Source: Myxococcota bacterium (lineage in GTDB: Bacteria > Myxococcota_A > UBA9160 > UBA4427). Taken from it: a stretch of 41,081 nt of DNA. The notes below the pieces were generated by a model. That model was given only the letters and a program-made list of their open reading frames with translations, ran no database searches and was not told where the DNA came from. The DNA lies in assembly GCA_029941885.1 (NCBI GenBank), contig JAPYTP010000003.1, positions 4,798 to 45,878 on the forward strand. Direction: 5' to 3'. This document shows positions 1 to 8,128 of this stretch, one piece after another. Position 1 is the stretch's first letter. Every line of letters begins with the position of its first letter. Position numbers and translations under genes: made by a program.

Positions 1-27
1 CCCGAACCCGAGCCCGAACCCGAACCA
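1..27 (+). repeat. Short tandem hexanucleotide repeat encoding (Pro-Glu)n
   Basis: Four copies of CCCGAR followed by CCA. They are in frame with the flavoprotein and encode a PEPEPEPE linker that continues as PAPTPA. The array is cut by the window edge, so its full length is unknown. Such linkers usually separate folded domains, which implies another domain upstream. Confidence 0.8.
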
Positions 28-2592
28 GCGCCGACACCAGCTTTGGCGGACGCCTCAGTCGATCCAGATGTCGCGGACCCGCCCGCCGAGCATCATCTTC
101 GTCCGGTCTCGCCGGATGAGGCACCGCCCGATCCCTCCGGTGTGAAGCTCGCGATCATCGGTGCCGGCCCTGCCGGGATCGCCGCGGGGGTGCGCGCCGC
201 CGAGCGCGGTGTCGCCCACACGCTCTATGAGCGCTCGGTCCTGGCAGATACGATCGTCAAGTACCAGAAGGGCAAGCTCGTGATGGCGGAGCCGCCGCAG
301 CTCCCGCTGCAGGCGGACCTCAAGATGATCTTCGAGGAAGCGGTCCGGGAGCAGGTGCTCGAATGGTGGAAAAATGCGGTCGACGATGCAGGAGCGACCC
401 TCGTCGAAGCGACCGAGGTCCTCTCGATCGCGGGAGAGAAAGGCGCCTTCGAGATCTCGATGAGGGGTCCGGATGGCGCTGCGACCGTCGACGCAACCCA
501 TATCGTGCTCTCGATCGGGGTGCAGGGCGATTTGCGCAAGTTCGGAATCCCCGGCGATGAGCAGGTCTGGGTGACCTATCAGTTGGACGATCCGCAGGCC
601 TACGAAGACAAGCGCGTCGTCGTCGTCGGCGTCGGGGATGCGGGGATCGAAAATGCGATCGCGTTGGCGGAGAACGGCAACGAGGTCACGATCGTCAATC
701 GCCGAAACGAGATCGACCGCGCGAAACCGATGAACAAGTCGGCGATCGAGACCCGGATCAAGTCGGGCGAGATCAACTACCTGTCCAATGCGAGCGCCGA
801 CCGATTCGAACCGGACGGTGCGGTCTTTCGAACAAAGGACGGCGCAGAGGTCAAGATCGAATGCGACCTCGTGATCGGCCGTCTGGGCGCCACTCCGCCG
901 CGCTCCTTTCTGGAGAGTCTCGGCATCAGCTTTCCGAGCGAAGACAAGGAGGCGATTCCCGACGTTTCGGACAAATACGAGTCGAACGTGTCGGGGATCT
1001 ACATGGTCGGCGCGCTCGTCGGTTACCCGCTGATCAAGAACTGCATGAACCAGGGTTTCGAGGTCGTGGAGCACGTTCTCGGACAAGCGGTGAAGCCCGC
1101 CGATGAACCGGTTCTCGCCCAGAAATTCCGCGAGGTCGGCGGAACCGTCACGGAGAACCTTCAGAACATCCAGGACACGATCCCCACGCTCTCACCGCTG
1201 ACCTCGGTCCAGCTTCGCCAGTTGATCTTCGAGTCGAAGATTCGGGTGGAACCCCCGGGAACCGTGATCTATCGCCGCGCCGACTTCGACAACACCTTCT
1301 TTTCGATCCTCGAAGGTGAAGTCGAGCTCGTCCATCTCGACAACTCTGATCCGACCCTTCCAGATGACCAGCGGGCGGAACGACGATCATCGCGTTCGGC
1401 TGGACAGTTCTTCGGTGAAGATGGATTGATTTCCGGACGGCGACGCGGAGAGACGGTGACGACCACCATGCGTTCGGTCTTGATCGAAGCGCCGCGCAAT
1501 TCGATGACCAAACTCACCCGTTCGGTCGAGGACGTCAGGAAGGTAATCGATGCAGCCTACGTGAGCTCGGCGCTCGCATCGCTTTTCCCGTCGCTTGCCG
1601 CGAGCACACGAAAGCGACTCGCCTATCGATCCGAAACGCTGCTTCATCTAGCCGGAAGCGAAATTTTCTCCGAAGGAGACGAGCCCGACGGTTTGCATCT
1701 CATCCGTCGCGGGACGGCGGATATCTACAAGCGTCACAAGGGCGTCGAAGAACAGATTGATTCGATCCGAGCGGGTTCGACGATCGGTGAGCTTGCCGTT
1801 CTTCATCCCGGCCGCATGCGATCTGCGACAGCCCGCGCCGGGGTCGATTGCGAGACGGTTCGCATTCCCACCGAGGTCATCCTCTCCTACGTCGAAAGCG
1901 AACGGGAGATTCGCGAATACCTGGAGCGCAAGGAACAGGAATTCATCATCGCGGATGCTCGTCGGCAGCACGGTCGCGGCACGATGATGTGGCTGCAGAA
2001 GGCCGGCGGAAAAGAAGCGACCGATCTGCTCATGATCGACGAGACGCTCTGCGTGCGCTGCGACAATTGCGAAAAGGCTTGCGGCGAGACACATGGTGGT
2101 GTGTCGCGACTCAACCGCGAAGCGGGCGCGACCTATATGACGAGTGCAGGGAGCGCGCTCCACTTGCCGACCGCGTGTCAACATTGCGAGAATCCGAAAT
2201 GTATGACGGACTGTCCGCCAGACGCGCTCAACCGCGATCCGAACGGCGAAGTCTGGATCAACGACGAGACTTGCATCGGGTGCGGAAACTGCGAGGCCTA
2301 TTGCCCCTACGACGTGATCAAGATGGCGAAGGTCGATGATGAACCCGGTCCGGGGCTCCTGATGAGACTCCTCTTCCCACGTCGTGCGACGAAGCAGGCG
2401 GTACAGTCCAAATCGGACGAAGGGGGTGCGCCCACGGTCAAGAAGGCAGTGAAATGCGATCTTTGCCGTGAACTGCCGGCAAAGAAGAGCGGTGCTCCGC
2501 GAGCGGCGTGTGTCGCATCGTGTCCGACCGGCGCGATCGTGCGTATCGATCCCGGCGAATACGTCGACGAAATCTACGAAAGGCAGGGCTAG
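1..2592 (+). CDS. FAD/NAD(P) oxidoreductase - two cNMP-binding domains - four-cluster ferredoxin fusion (5' partial)
   Basis: The frame is open from base 1 and reads a Pro-Glu repeat linker before the first possible start (TTG at 43), so the true N-terminus is probably outside the window. Numbering from base 43: a Rossmann FAD motif GAGPAGIAA lies near residue 41 and a second dinucleotide fold with GVGDAG near 200, as in the YpdA/thioredoxin-reductase superfamily. No CxxC disulfide is present in the flavin part. Two cyclic-nucleotide-binding folds follow (about 375-490 and 510-630), each with the GxxFGE/GxxIGE-type turn. The C-terminus carries four Cys quartets starting at C670, C712, C744 and C805, the pattern of four-[4Fe-4S] electron-transfer subunits (DmsB/HybA type). 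No signal peptide is seen. Inferred role: cytoplasmic NAD(P)H-oxidising input module that passes electrons to the membrane cytochrome encoded directly downstream, with a cyclic nucleotide as possible switch. Confidence 0.85.
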   Translation, partial: PEPEPEPEPAPTPALADASVDPDVADPPAEHHLRPVSPDEAPPDPSGVKLAIIGAGPAGIAAGVRAAERGVAHTLYERSVLADTIVKYQKGKLVMAEPPQLPLQADLKMIFEEAVREQVLEWWKNAVDDAGATLVEATEVLSIAGEKGAFEISMRGPDGAATVDATHIVLSIGVQGDLRKFGIPGDEQVWVTYQLDDPQAYEDKRVVVVGVGDAGIENAIALAENGNEVTIVNRRNEIDRAKPMNKSAIETRIKSGEINYLSNASADRFEPDGAVFRTKDGAEVKIECDLVIGRLGATPPRSFLESLGISFPSEDKEAIPDVSDKYESNVSGIYMVGALVGYPLIKNCMNQGFEVVEHVLGQAVKPADEPVLAQKFREVGGTVTENLQNIQDTIPTLSPLTSVQLRQLIFESKIRVEPPGTVIYRRADFDNTFFSILEGEVELVHLDNSDPTLPDDQRAERRSSRSAGQFFGEDGLISGRRRGETVTTTMRSVLIEAPRNSMTKLTRSVEDVRKVIDAAYVSSALASLFPSLAASTRKRLAYRSETLLHLAGSEIFSEGDEPDGLHLIRRGTADIYKRHKGVEEQIDSIRAGSTIGELAVLHPGRMRSATARAGVDCETVRIPTEVILSYVESEREIREYLERKEQEFIIADARRQHGRGTMMWLQKAGGKEATDLLMIDETLCVRCDNCEKACGETHGGVSRLNREAGATYMTSAGSALHLPTACQHCENPKCMTDCPPDALNRDPNGEVWINDETCIGCGNCEAYCPYDVIKMAKVDDEPGPGLLMRLLFPRRATKQAVQSKSDEGGAPTVKKAVKCDLCRELPAKKSGAPRAACVASCPTGAIVRIDPGEYVDEIYERQG

Positions 2593-3429
2593 GTGATCGG
2601 GCCCCGCACATTCCTCGAGCACGAGAATTATCGCTATTTGAAGATCGCGATCGGTCTGCTCATTGCGTCGCTCGCCCTCTACATCCTGGATGACCCGCCG
2701 GGCGGCCGCAGCGGAAGTTCATGGACTGGCTACGGCCTCGGAACGATCGCAGCGGGAATTATCTTCTGGCTGATGTGGCTCGGTCTTCGCAAGCGGGACT
2801 ACACATCGACGGGTGCTCCCTTAAAGGGTTGGGTTTCGGCCCACGTCTATCTCGGAACTTCCTTGATCTTCCTCGTGCCCCTTCATTCGGGCTTCGAGTT
2901 CGGCATGAACATCCATACACTGGCCTACGCCCTGATGTGCGTCGTGGTGTTCAGTGGGATTCTCGGTGTCGGGTTCTATGCGCTCGTTCCGATTTCGATG
3001 ACACGCAATCGAAATAACATTACTCTTGACGCGATGCTCGAGCGGATCGCCGAGATCGATTCGGAATGTCGGACGGCCGCCGACGGGATGCCCGACTACT
3101 ACGCGCAAGCCGTCATGGCTTCGATCGAACAGACGCGAATCGGTGGCGCGTTCCGGTCGCAGCTATCGGGGAACGATCCGGGCTGCGGCACGACGCGTGC
3201 GCTCAGGAGTCTGCGGACGTCCGAAATCGATCTCGACGGCGATGCCAAGGAACAGGAACGCAAGCTCGTCGAGTTGATCGCGCGCAAAGAACTCATTCTC
3301 AAGCAGATACGCCGCGATATCCGCTACAAGGGATTGCTCGACCTCTGGCTCATCGTGCATGTTCCCTTCGCCTTCGCAACCTGCGCTGCGCTGATCACAC
3401 ACATTTTTGTCGTCTTCTGGTACCACTGA
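2593..3429 (+). CDS. Multi-histidine membrane cytochrome b-like protein
   Basis: A 278-residue integral membrane protein starting with GTG directly after the flavoprotein stop (zero spacing), so translation is probably coupled. About five hydrophobic segments are visible: 14-31, 46-65, 81-100, 108-132 and 248-276. His84, His98 and His108 lie in or beside the middle helices; His256 and His270 lie in the last one. The arrangement suggests bis-His b-type haem ligation, as in small dihaem quinone/cytochrome b membrane subunits. Between helices 4 and 5 is a charged loop of about 110 residues (about 135-247), presumably cytoplasmic or periplasmic helical. I recognise no named family. Position between an FeS flavoprotein and a periplasmic decaheme cytochrome suggests that it carries electrons across the inner membrane. 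Confidence 0.72.
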   Translation: MIGPRTFLEHENYRYLKIAIGLLIASLALYILDDPPGGRSGSSWTGYGLGTIAAGIIFWLMWLGLRKRDYTSTGAPLKGWVSAHVYLGTSLIFLVPLHSGFEFGMNIHTLAYALMCVVVFSGILGVGFYALVPISMTRNRNNITLDAMLERIAEIDSECRTAADGMPDYYAQAVMASIEQTRIGGAFRSQLSGNDPGCGTTRALRSLRTSEIDLDGDAKEQERKLVELIARKELILKQIRRDIRYKGLLDLWLIVHVPFAFATCAALITHIFVVFWYH

Positions 3430-3432
3430 TCC

Positions 3433-5370
3433 ATGCGTGTCCGACTCACAGAAATCCGACTCCGTCCGACGGGCAAGAAGGTTCGACTCGACCGCGATGT
3501 CGACGTCGAGTCGCTCTTCATCGGTCGCGGCCCGGACAACGACCTGTCTCTCAAGGGCCTCACGATTTCGCTCCATCAGGCGACCCTTCGCATGGCCGAG
3601 GGGAGGCTCTACGTCGAGGCGGCGGCGGGCCAGGAAGTCAACGTCAACGGACTCGTCACGACCGGTGAGCGGCTCGGTCTGGGCGACAGGCTGCGGATCG
3701 GCTCCTGGGAGATTCGGGTCCTCGACCCGGAGGAGGGAAGCCAGGTCGAAATCGCGCTCGAGTACGAGGAGATCGTTCGCGGAGCGAGCGAACGGAACGC
3801 GCTCGACGCGCGAACGAAGTTGGGTCTCGAGGGCGGCGCGTTCGCCCGCCGGCCGCTGTCCTTCGCCGGGATCGGTCTGGTCTTCGTCGGATTCCTCGTG
3901 CTTCCCCTCGTCTGGGAACCGGCACAGTCGCCCTGGAACACGGGTGACGTCAGTCGGGGTCACTCCTATATCGAAAACGACTGCCAGGATTGCCATTCAG
4001 GCTTTTTCCAGGCGGTCAAGAACAATGATTGTATGACGTGTCACCACGATATCGGTCGGCACTCTCCCCCCGATCTGATGATGGCGACGTTGGACGATGT
4101 CGCGTGTGCGACTTGCCATCTCGAGCATCGAGGACGCGATGTCGATCTTTCAGATCTCGGCTCCGGCTTCTGTTCGGACTGTCACGCGGACCTCAAGGCG
4201 GAGATCTCGACGACGGCTCTGCGGGACGCGAGCGATTTCGGGGAAGACCATCCCCCCTTCCAACTCGCGTTGGTGACGAATCCACTGGAAGAGGCGGTCT
4301 CCGTCGATGTCACTCCGGATCTGGTCGAGGTCTCCGGCCTCGAGTTCAATCACCTGCGCCATGTCGGGAAGGCCGTGACGGGTCGCGGGGACGCCAAACA
4401 GTTCCTGCAATGTGGGGCCTGTCATCAGCCCGATGCCGGTGGCTACTACATGGAACCGATCGTTTTCGAGGATCATTGTCAGGATTGCCATCGGCTCGAT
4501 TTCGATGCCTCTGCCCCGGCCAACTTCACACCCCATGGTGATCCGGTCGTGATCCGGGCTCGGATTCGCGGTTTCTACGCGACGCGCGTGTTGAATGGTG
4601 AAGTCAAGGACGCGGAGGCTCCGAGAAGGCTTCGTCTCCGACGTCCGGGCGCGCGACTGACCGCCAAGGAGGCGGAGTTGTCGAAGCGCTGGGTCGACAG
4701 CAAGGTCACTGCCGCGGAACGCCGCTTCTACGAGCGACCCGGAACCTGCGATACCTGCCATACCCTCGAAGAGGGTGCGGCGAGCGACGGTGGGATGGGC
4801 GTCGCTCCCGTCCAGATCCAGGACATCTGGGTGCCGGGCTCGGTCTTCAGCCATGGTAGTCACGCACCCTTTGCCTGTGTGAAATGCCACCCGGCGGCGG
4901 CTGCGTTCGATCCCGAGCCCGACACGGCACTGCCTCGACCGGAATGGTCGTTCGAGGATGCCATTCCCTATGAGTTGATCCCCCGCGAGCCGACGACGCC
5001 GGTCAGCAAGGCGTCGGGCGACATCCTGATTCCGGATATCGCGGTGTGTCGAGAGTGTCACGCCGGCGCAGACGTCTGGGGCGGCAAGAAGGTGCCGTCG
5101 CCGTGCTCCATGTGTCACCCGTTTCATGTGCGCGCGAACGGGCCGATGGGGCCTAGCGGGGGGATCGACCCTGCTGATTCTCGAAAGGCGGTCGAGGACG
5201 AAGGCGATTCCGACGATCCCGCCGACTCGGCAGAGCGGATGAAAGTGCATGCGCCCATCGGTCATCGCGTCGGAGGGAATTCGCCGGCCGCGCACGTGGA
5301 TGGCTTCGTCGAGTTCGATTCGCTTCGGTTTTTTGGGATCCGCCTCTCCAATTTCGTTCAGGATATGTAG
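3433..5370 (+). CDS. FHA domain - transmembrane - decaheme cytochrome c fusion
   Basis: A 645-residue protein. Residues 1-105 form a forkhead-associated (FHA) fold with the phosphothreonine-binding signature: GRGPDNDLSL near 32-41, then a conserved Ser and a His (ISLHQ). A single hydrophobic helix lies at about 143-161 (LSFAGIGLVFVGFLVLPLVW). The rest contains ten CxxCH haem c motifs from C184 to about C558: CQDCH, CMTCH, CATCH, CSDCH, CGACH, CQDCH, CDTCH, CVKCH, CRECH and CSMCH. An acidic tail follows. The expected topology is FHA in the cytoplasm and haems in the periplasm. The start is an ATG 3 nt after the cytochrome b stop, so the three genes form one operon. The FHA domain would let a kinase or phosphoprotein dock on the cytoplasmic face; that role is inferred. 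The haem count is read directly. Confidence 0.87.
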   Translation: MRVRLTEIRLRPTGKKVRLDRDVDVESLFIGRGPDNDLSLKGLTISLHQATLRMAEGRLYVEAAAGQEVNVNGLVTTGERLGLGDRLRIGSWEIRVLDPEEGSQVEIALEYEEIVRGASERNALDARTKLGLEGGAFARRPLSFAGIGLVFVGFLVLPLVWEPAQSPWNTGDVSRGHSYIENDCQDCHSGFFQAVKNNDCMTCHHDIGRHSPPDLMMATLDDVACATCHLEHRGRDVDLSDLGSGFCSDCHADLKAEISTTALRDASDFGEDHPPFQLALVTNPLEEAVSVDVTPDLVEVSGLEFNHLRHVGKAVTGRGDAKQFLQCGACHQPDAGGYYMEPIVFEDHCQDCHRLDFDASAPANFTPHGDPVVIRARIRGFYATRVLNGEVKDAEAPRRLRLRRPGARLTAKEAELSKRWVDSKVTAAERRFYERPGTCDTCHTLEEGAASDGGMGVAPVQIQDIWVPGSVFSHGSHAPFACVKCHPAAAAFDPEPDTALPRPEWSFEDAIPYELIPREPTTPVSKASGDILIPDIAVCRECHAGADVWGGKKVPSPCSMCHPFHVRANGPMGPSGGIDPADSRKAVEDEGDSDDPADSAERMKVHAPIGHRVGGNSPAAHVDGFVEFDSLRFFGIRLSNFVQDM

Positions 5371-5437
5371 AATCGGACTCGATGCTCGAGGTGGGTGCTC
5401 TGCCGAGAAAAGGCTTCGACGATCCACCGACCGCATC

Positions 5438-5472
5438 GACTTGCTTGGGCGCAAGCATGGGCGCAGCAAGTC
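5438..5472 (+). promoter_or_regulatory. Structured leader with alternative hairpins and a TGGGCGCA direct repeat
   Basis: An 8-nt perfect inverted repeat (GACTTGCT at 5438-5445, AGCAAGTC at 5465-5472) encloses a direct repeat TGGGCGCA (5446-5453 and 5458-5465). A shorter alternative stem GCTTG/CAAGC (5443-5447, 5452-5456) excludes the outer one. It lies in the 229-nt gap before the HbpS-domain gene. Function unknown; switching between the two stems is conceivable. Confidence 0.4.
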
Positions 5473-5599
5473 ACGGTTGTGAGTTGATGTTGGGTTTCAG
5501 TCCGACATGCGACATGGGGAGTGGGTCGAGGGTCGCTGCCGCGCGAGAGGCAGCTTTTCGACGCCGATCCCGCGCGCGTGCCGGGGTCGGAGGCGCTCG

Positions 5600-8128
5600 A
5601 TGACCCCCCGTTCAGATAGGCAAGGGCGTTCGGCTCGGAAGGGCCGCGTCTTGGCCGCCCGACCGCGTAGGGCGCGCGCTTTTCGGTCGATCACCGCGTT
5701 CTTCGCGCTGGCGCTGACGCAGTTTGCACCGGCCTGTCAGAACGGCGAAGTCGACGCGAACCAGGTCTGCCAATTCCAGTGCGACTACCAACAAGGCGAT
5801 GCGGCAGCGCTTACGGTTGCCGATGTCGTCCAGATCATTGCCAACGCGCTCTTCGAAGCGAAGTCCAACGGCATCACGGATCTGACGGTCGTGGTGAACG
5901 ATCATCTGAATAACGTGTTGGCCGTCTACGACAGCGATGCGTCGACGGTCAACTACTCCCGAATTACGTCCGTCGAGGATCCTGGCTCGGAGGCGTTCGC
6001 TGCCCCGCATGCGACCACGGGTACGAATCTCGACTTTCTGTCCACAACGACGTCGCGCGCTCTGAATACTGCTCTCGATGGGATCTTCATTCCGGCCGGA
6101 TATGCCGCAATCAGCAAGGCCGGGACGGCGAACTATTTCTCGACGCAGGGGAACGCGTTCTCCTCCCGAACCGCCAGCACTCTCATTCAGCAGAATTTCT
6201 TCCCGGGCGAGACCGATCGGCCGGGTGGACCGCTCTTCGCGGTTCAGATCGCGCAGCTCGTGTGCAGCGATGTGAATACCCGACAGGGGGTCACGCCGGG
6301 GACCAACACGACGGCGGCGGGCGTGGTGACCGCCGCTCCGCCGGACCCCACCGATCTGCTCGGTCCACGCCGCTTGCCCGTTGGGTTCGCGGCCGATCCG
6401 GGCGGCCTGCCACTCTACAAGGATGGTGTGAACGAGCTCGACGCGGCGTTGGTGCCGACGGGGCGGACGGGAAAAGTCGTCGTTGGGGCGGTCGGAATCG
6501 AATACAACGGGATCTATAGCCTCGACAAGGATGCGACCAATTCCGACCGGAATATCGAAGAACGAATTGCGGCGGGCGCGGTCCGGGGATTCGAAGCGGA
6601 CCCCGAGCGCGTCGCCTCGCGAATCACGGTCGCGGGCCGCGCACTTCGATACCTCGACGACGGAGGCGTCCGCAGCAACTCGGCGGCGCGTCCCCTCGTC
6701 ACCACTCCGGACCTGATAGACGACGCGAGCATCGTAGCTTTTCTCGACGCAATCAGTGGCCAGTCGGGTGATTTCGTCAACGATCGGTTCTTCTTTCCGT
6801 TCGACATTCCTCGTCGGGGTGTGAATTTCCTCGACAACGCGTCGGGGGTCATCGCTGCACCGGGTCCCGGCCGAACGCTTTCGGTTGCAGCCGCCCCTCG
6901 AGGAACGACGGCAGAGGCCGAGATCGTCGTGCTGAGCGATGGGACGAACCGGTTTCCCGCGATCGCCGCAACGAATCCCGCGCCGGTCGGGGGTGATGCA
7001 GCGAACGACGGGCTGTCCGCGCTCGAAGTGCAAGAGCTTCTGGTCAATGCGCTTCTGCTTGCCGAAGACACACGCGCGCAGACGCGCCGGCCGCTCGGCG
7101 GGCAGGCCCGCATCGACGTGGCGGTCGTCGATCTCGATGGGATTGTTCTCGGTTTCGCGCGATCCCGGGATGCGCTTCTCGACGGCATCGACGTGACGAT
7201 CGCGAAGACTCGGCAGGCTGCGTTCTGGTCGAAGAACGATGCGCGCACCCAACTCGAGAATGCATTCGACCCGCTTGGAAGAAACGGAAATCTTCTCAAT
7301 ACGATCGAGTTCGACGACTACGTCGACTTCTCCGCCGATTTTCTCGGTCTGACGAGGCCGACCGCGCCGACGGATCCTCCCTTCAATGGGGTCGACAACG
7401 GAGGTTTCGCCTGGTCTTCGATCGCACTCGGCGGGATCGCGAATCCCGACTTTCCGCCGGGAGTGGCGTCCGGAGTGAATGGGCCCCTCAGTCGAAATCC
7501 GGAATTGAGCGAGTGGAGCATCTTCAGCACGGGCATTCAAACGGAGATCGTTCTTCCGGCGATCGCTCTCGGGCTGTGCGAAGAAGTGCCGGATCTTGCC
7601 GCCGTGCTCTCGGATCTGCGAGACGCGGAGGCGGCCCTGGCCGGTGTGGCGGCCCCCGTAGGCGGTCGTCCCGCACTCTTCAATCTGAATCCCGCGGTTC
7701 GAAACATATTCTGCGGTGACATCCGAACGGCGCTGCTGGGGAGCGCGGATCCGGCGGTCCAGCCCGACTGCATGGCGGGCGTCCAAGATAATCCCCTCGG
7801 CAGCATCACCGGTCTCCAGAACGGCTTTCATATCTTCCAGGGCGCGGTTCCGATCTATCGCCGGAATGCAGACGGGACCACTCGGCTGATCGGGGGGTAT
7901 GGCGTCTCGGGCGATGGTGCGGAGCAAGACGATTTCGTCCCCTTCGTTTCTCTCGACGAAGTCTTCCGCGGGCAGCTCGCTCGTGGTATTGCAAACCCGA
8001 TCGGCAACGCACCGCCCGCAGTTCGCGCCGACAACATCTCCGTCTCGAACGTCAACCTACGTTATGTCGTCTGCCCAACGGCTCCCTTCCTGAGCAGCAA
8101 CGAACAGAACGGGTGTGAGGGCCGATGA
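5600..8128 (+). CDS. Exported protein with tandem GlcG/HbpS (haem-binding type) domains
   Basis: The start is the ATG at 5600 because GGAGG (5589-5593) sits 6 nt upstream; an earlier in-frame ATG at 5507 would add an Arg-rich stretch without a good ribosome site. This gives 842 residues. A hydrophobic N-terminal segment ends in APAC (residues about 30-47), so the protein is exported and possibly a lipoprotein, although the lipobox is weak. Two divergent copies of the GlcG/HbpS fold (Pfam PF03928 type) are visible. The first runs from about 71 (LTVADVVQIIANALFEAK) to 330 and the second from about 472 (LSALEVQELLVNALLLAE) to 790. Both contain the alpha-helix/VVxD strand start, an AxxKxxxAxxF-like helix, a GGLPLY/GAVPIY turn and a VGAVGI/GGYGVSGDG end. 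Family members bind or sense haem. Long insertions split each copy. It overlaps the next gene by ATGA, implying coupling with the outer-membrane protein. Confidence 0.78.
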   Translation: MTPRSDRQGRSARKGRVLAARPRRARAFRSITAFFALALTQFAPACQNGEVDANQVCQFQCDYQQGDAAALTVADVVQIIANALFEAKSNGITDLTVVVNDHLNNVLAVYDSDASTVNYSRITSVEDPGSEAFAAPHATTGTNLDFLSTTTSRALNTALDGIFIPAGYAAISKAGTANYFSTQGNAFSSRTASTLIQQNFFPGETDRPGGPLFAVQIAQLVCSDVNTRQGVTPGTNTTAAGVVTAAPPDPTDLLGPRRLPVGFAADPGGLPLYKDGVNELDAALVPTGRTGKVVVGAVGIEYNGIYSLDKDATNSDRNIEERIAAGAVRGFEADPERVASRITVAGRALRYLDDGGVRSNSAARPLVTTPDLIDDASIVAFLDAISGQSGDFVNDRFFFPFDIPRRGVNFLDNASGVIAAPGPGRTLSVAAAPRGTTAEAEIVVLSDGTNRFPAIAATNPAPVGGDAANDGLSALEVQELLVNALLLAEDTRAQTRRPLGGQARIDVAVVDLDGIVLGFARSRDALLDGIDVTIAKTRQAAFWSKNDARTQLENAFDPLGRNGNLLNTIEFDDYVDFSADFLGLTRPTAPTDPPFNGVDNGGFAWSSIALGGIANPDFPPGVASGVNGPLSRNPELSEWSIFSTGIQTEIVLPAIALGLCEEVPDLAAVLSDLRDAEAALAGVAAPVGGRPALFNLNPAVRNIFCGDIRTALLGSADPAVQPDCMAGVQDNPLGSITGLQNGFHIFQGAVPIYRRNADGTTRLIGGYGVSGDGAEQDDFVPFVSLDEVFRGQLARGIANPIGNAPPAVRADNISVSNVNLRYVVCPTAPFLSSNEQNGCEGR

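Noticed and set aside
43..1100. Thioredoxin reductase annotation for the flavoprotein
   Set aside because: The fold is in that superfamily, but no redox-active CxxC is present in the flavin domain; the YpdA-like fusion description is safer.
5371..5599. GEMM (cyclic di-GMP / cAMP-GMP) riboswitch before the HbpS-domain gene
   Set aside because: GGGCGCAAGC resembles part of the GEMM consensus and AAAAGG lies upstream, but the paired helices and tetraloop-receptor segments are not in place. A covariance search would settle it.
5612..7927. A 771-codon open frame on the minus strand opposite the HbpS-domain gene
   Set aside because: Its product is Arg/Asp-rich without domains, as expected for the antisense of GC-rich coding DNA. 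The plus-strand protein has a ribosome site, export signal and two recognisable domains.
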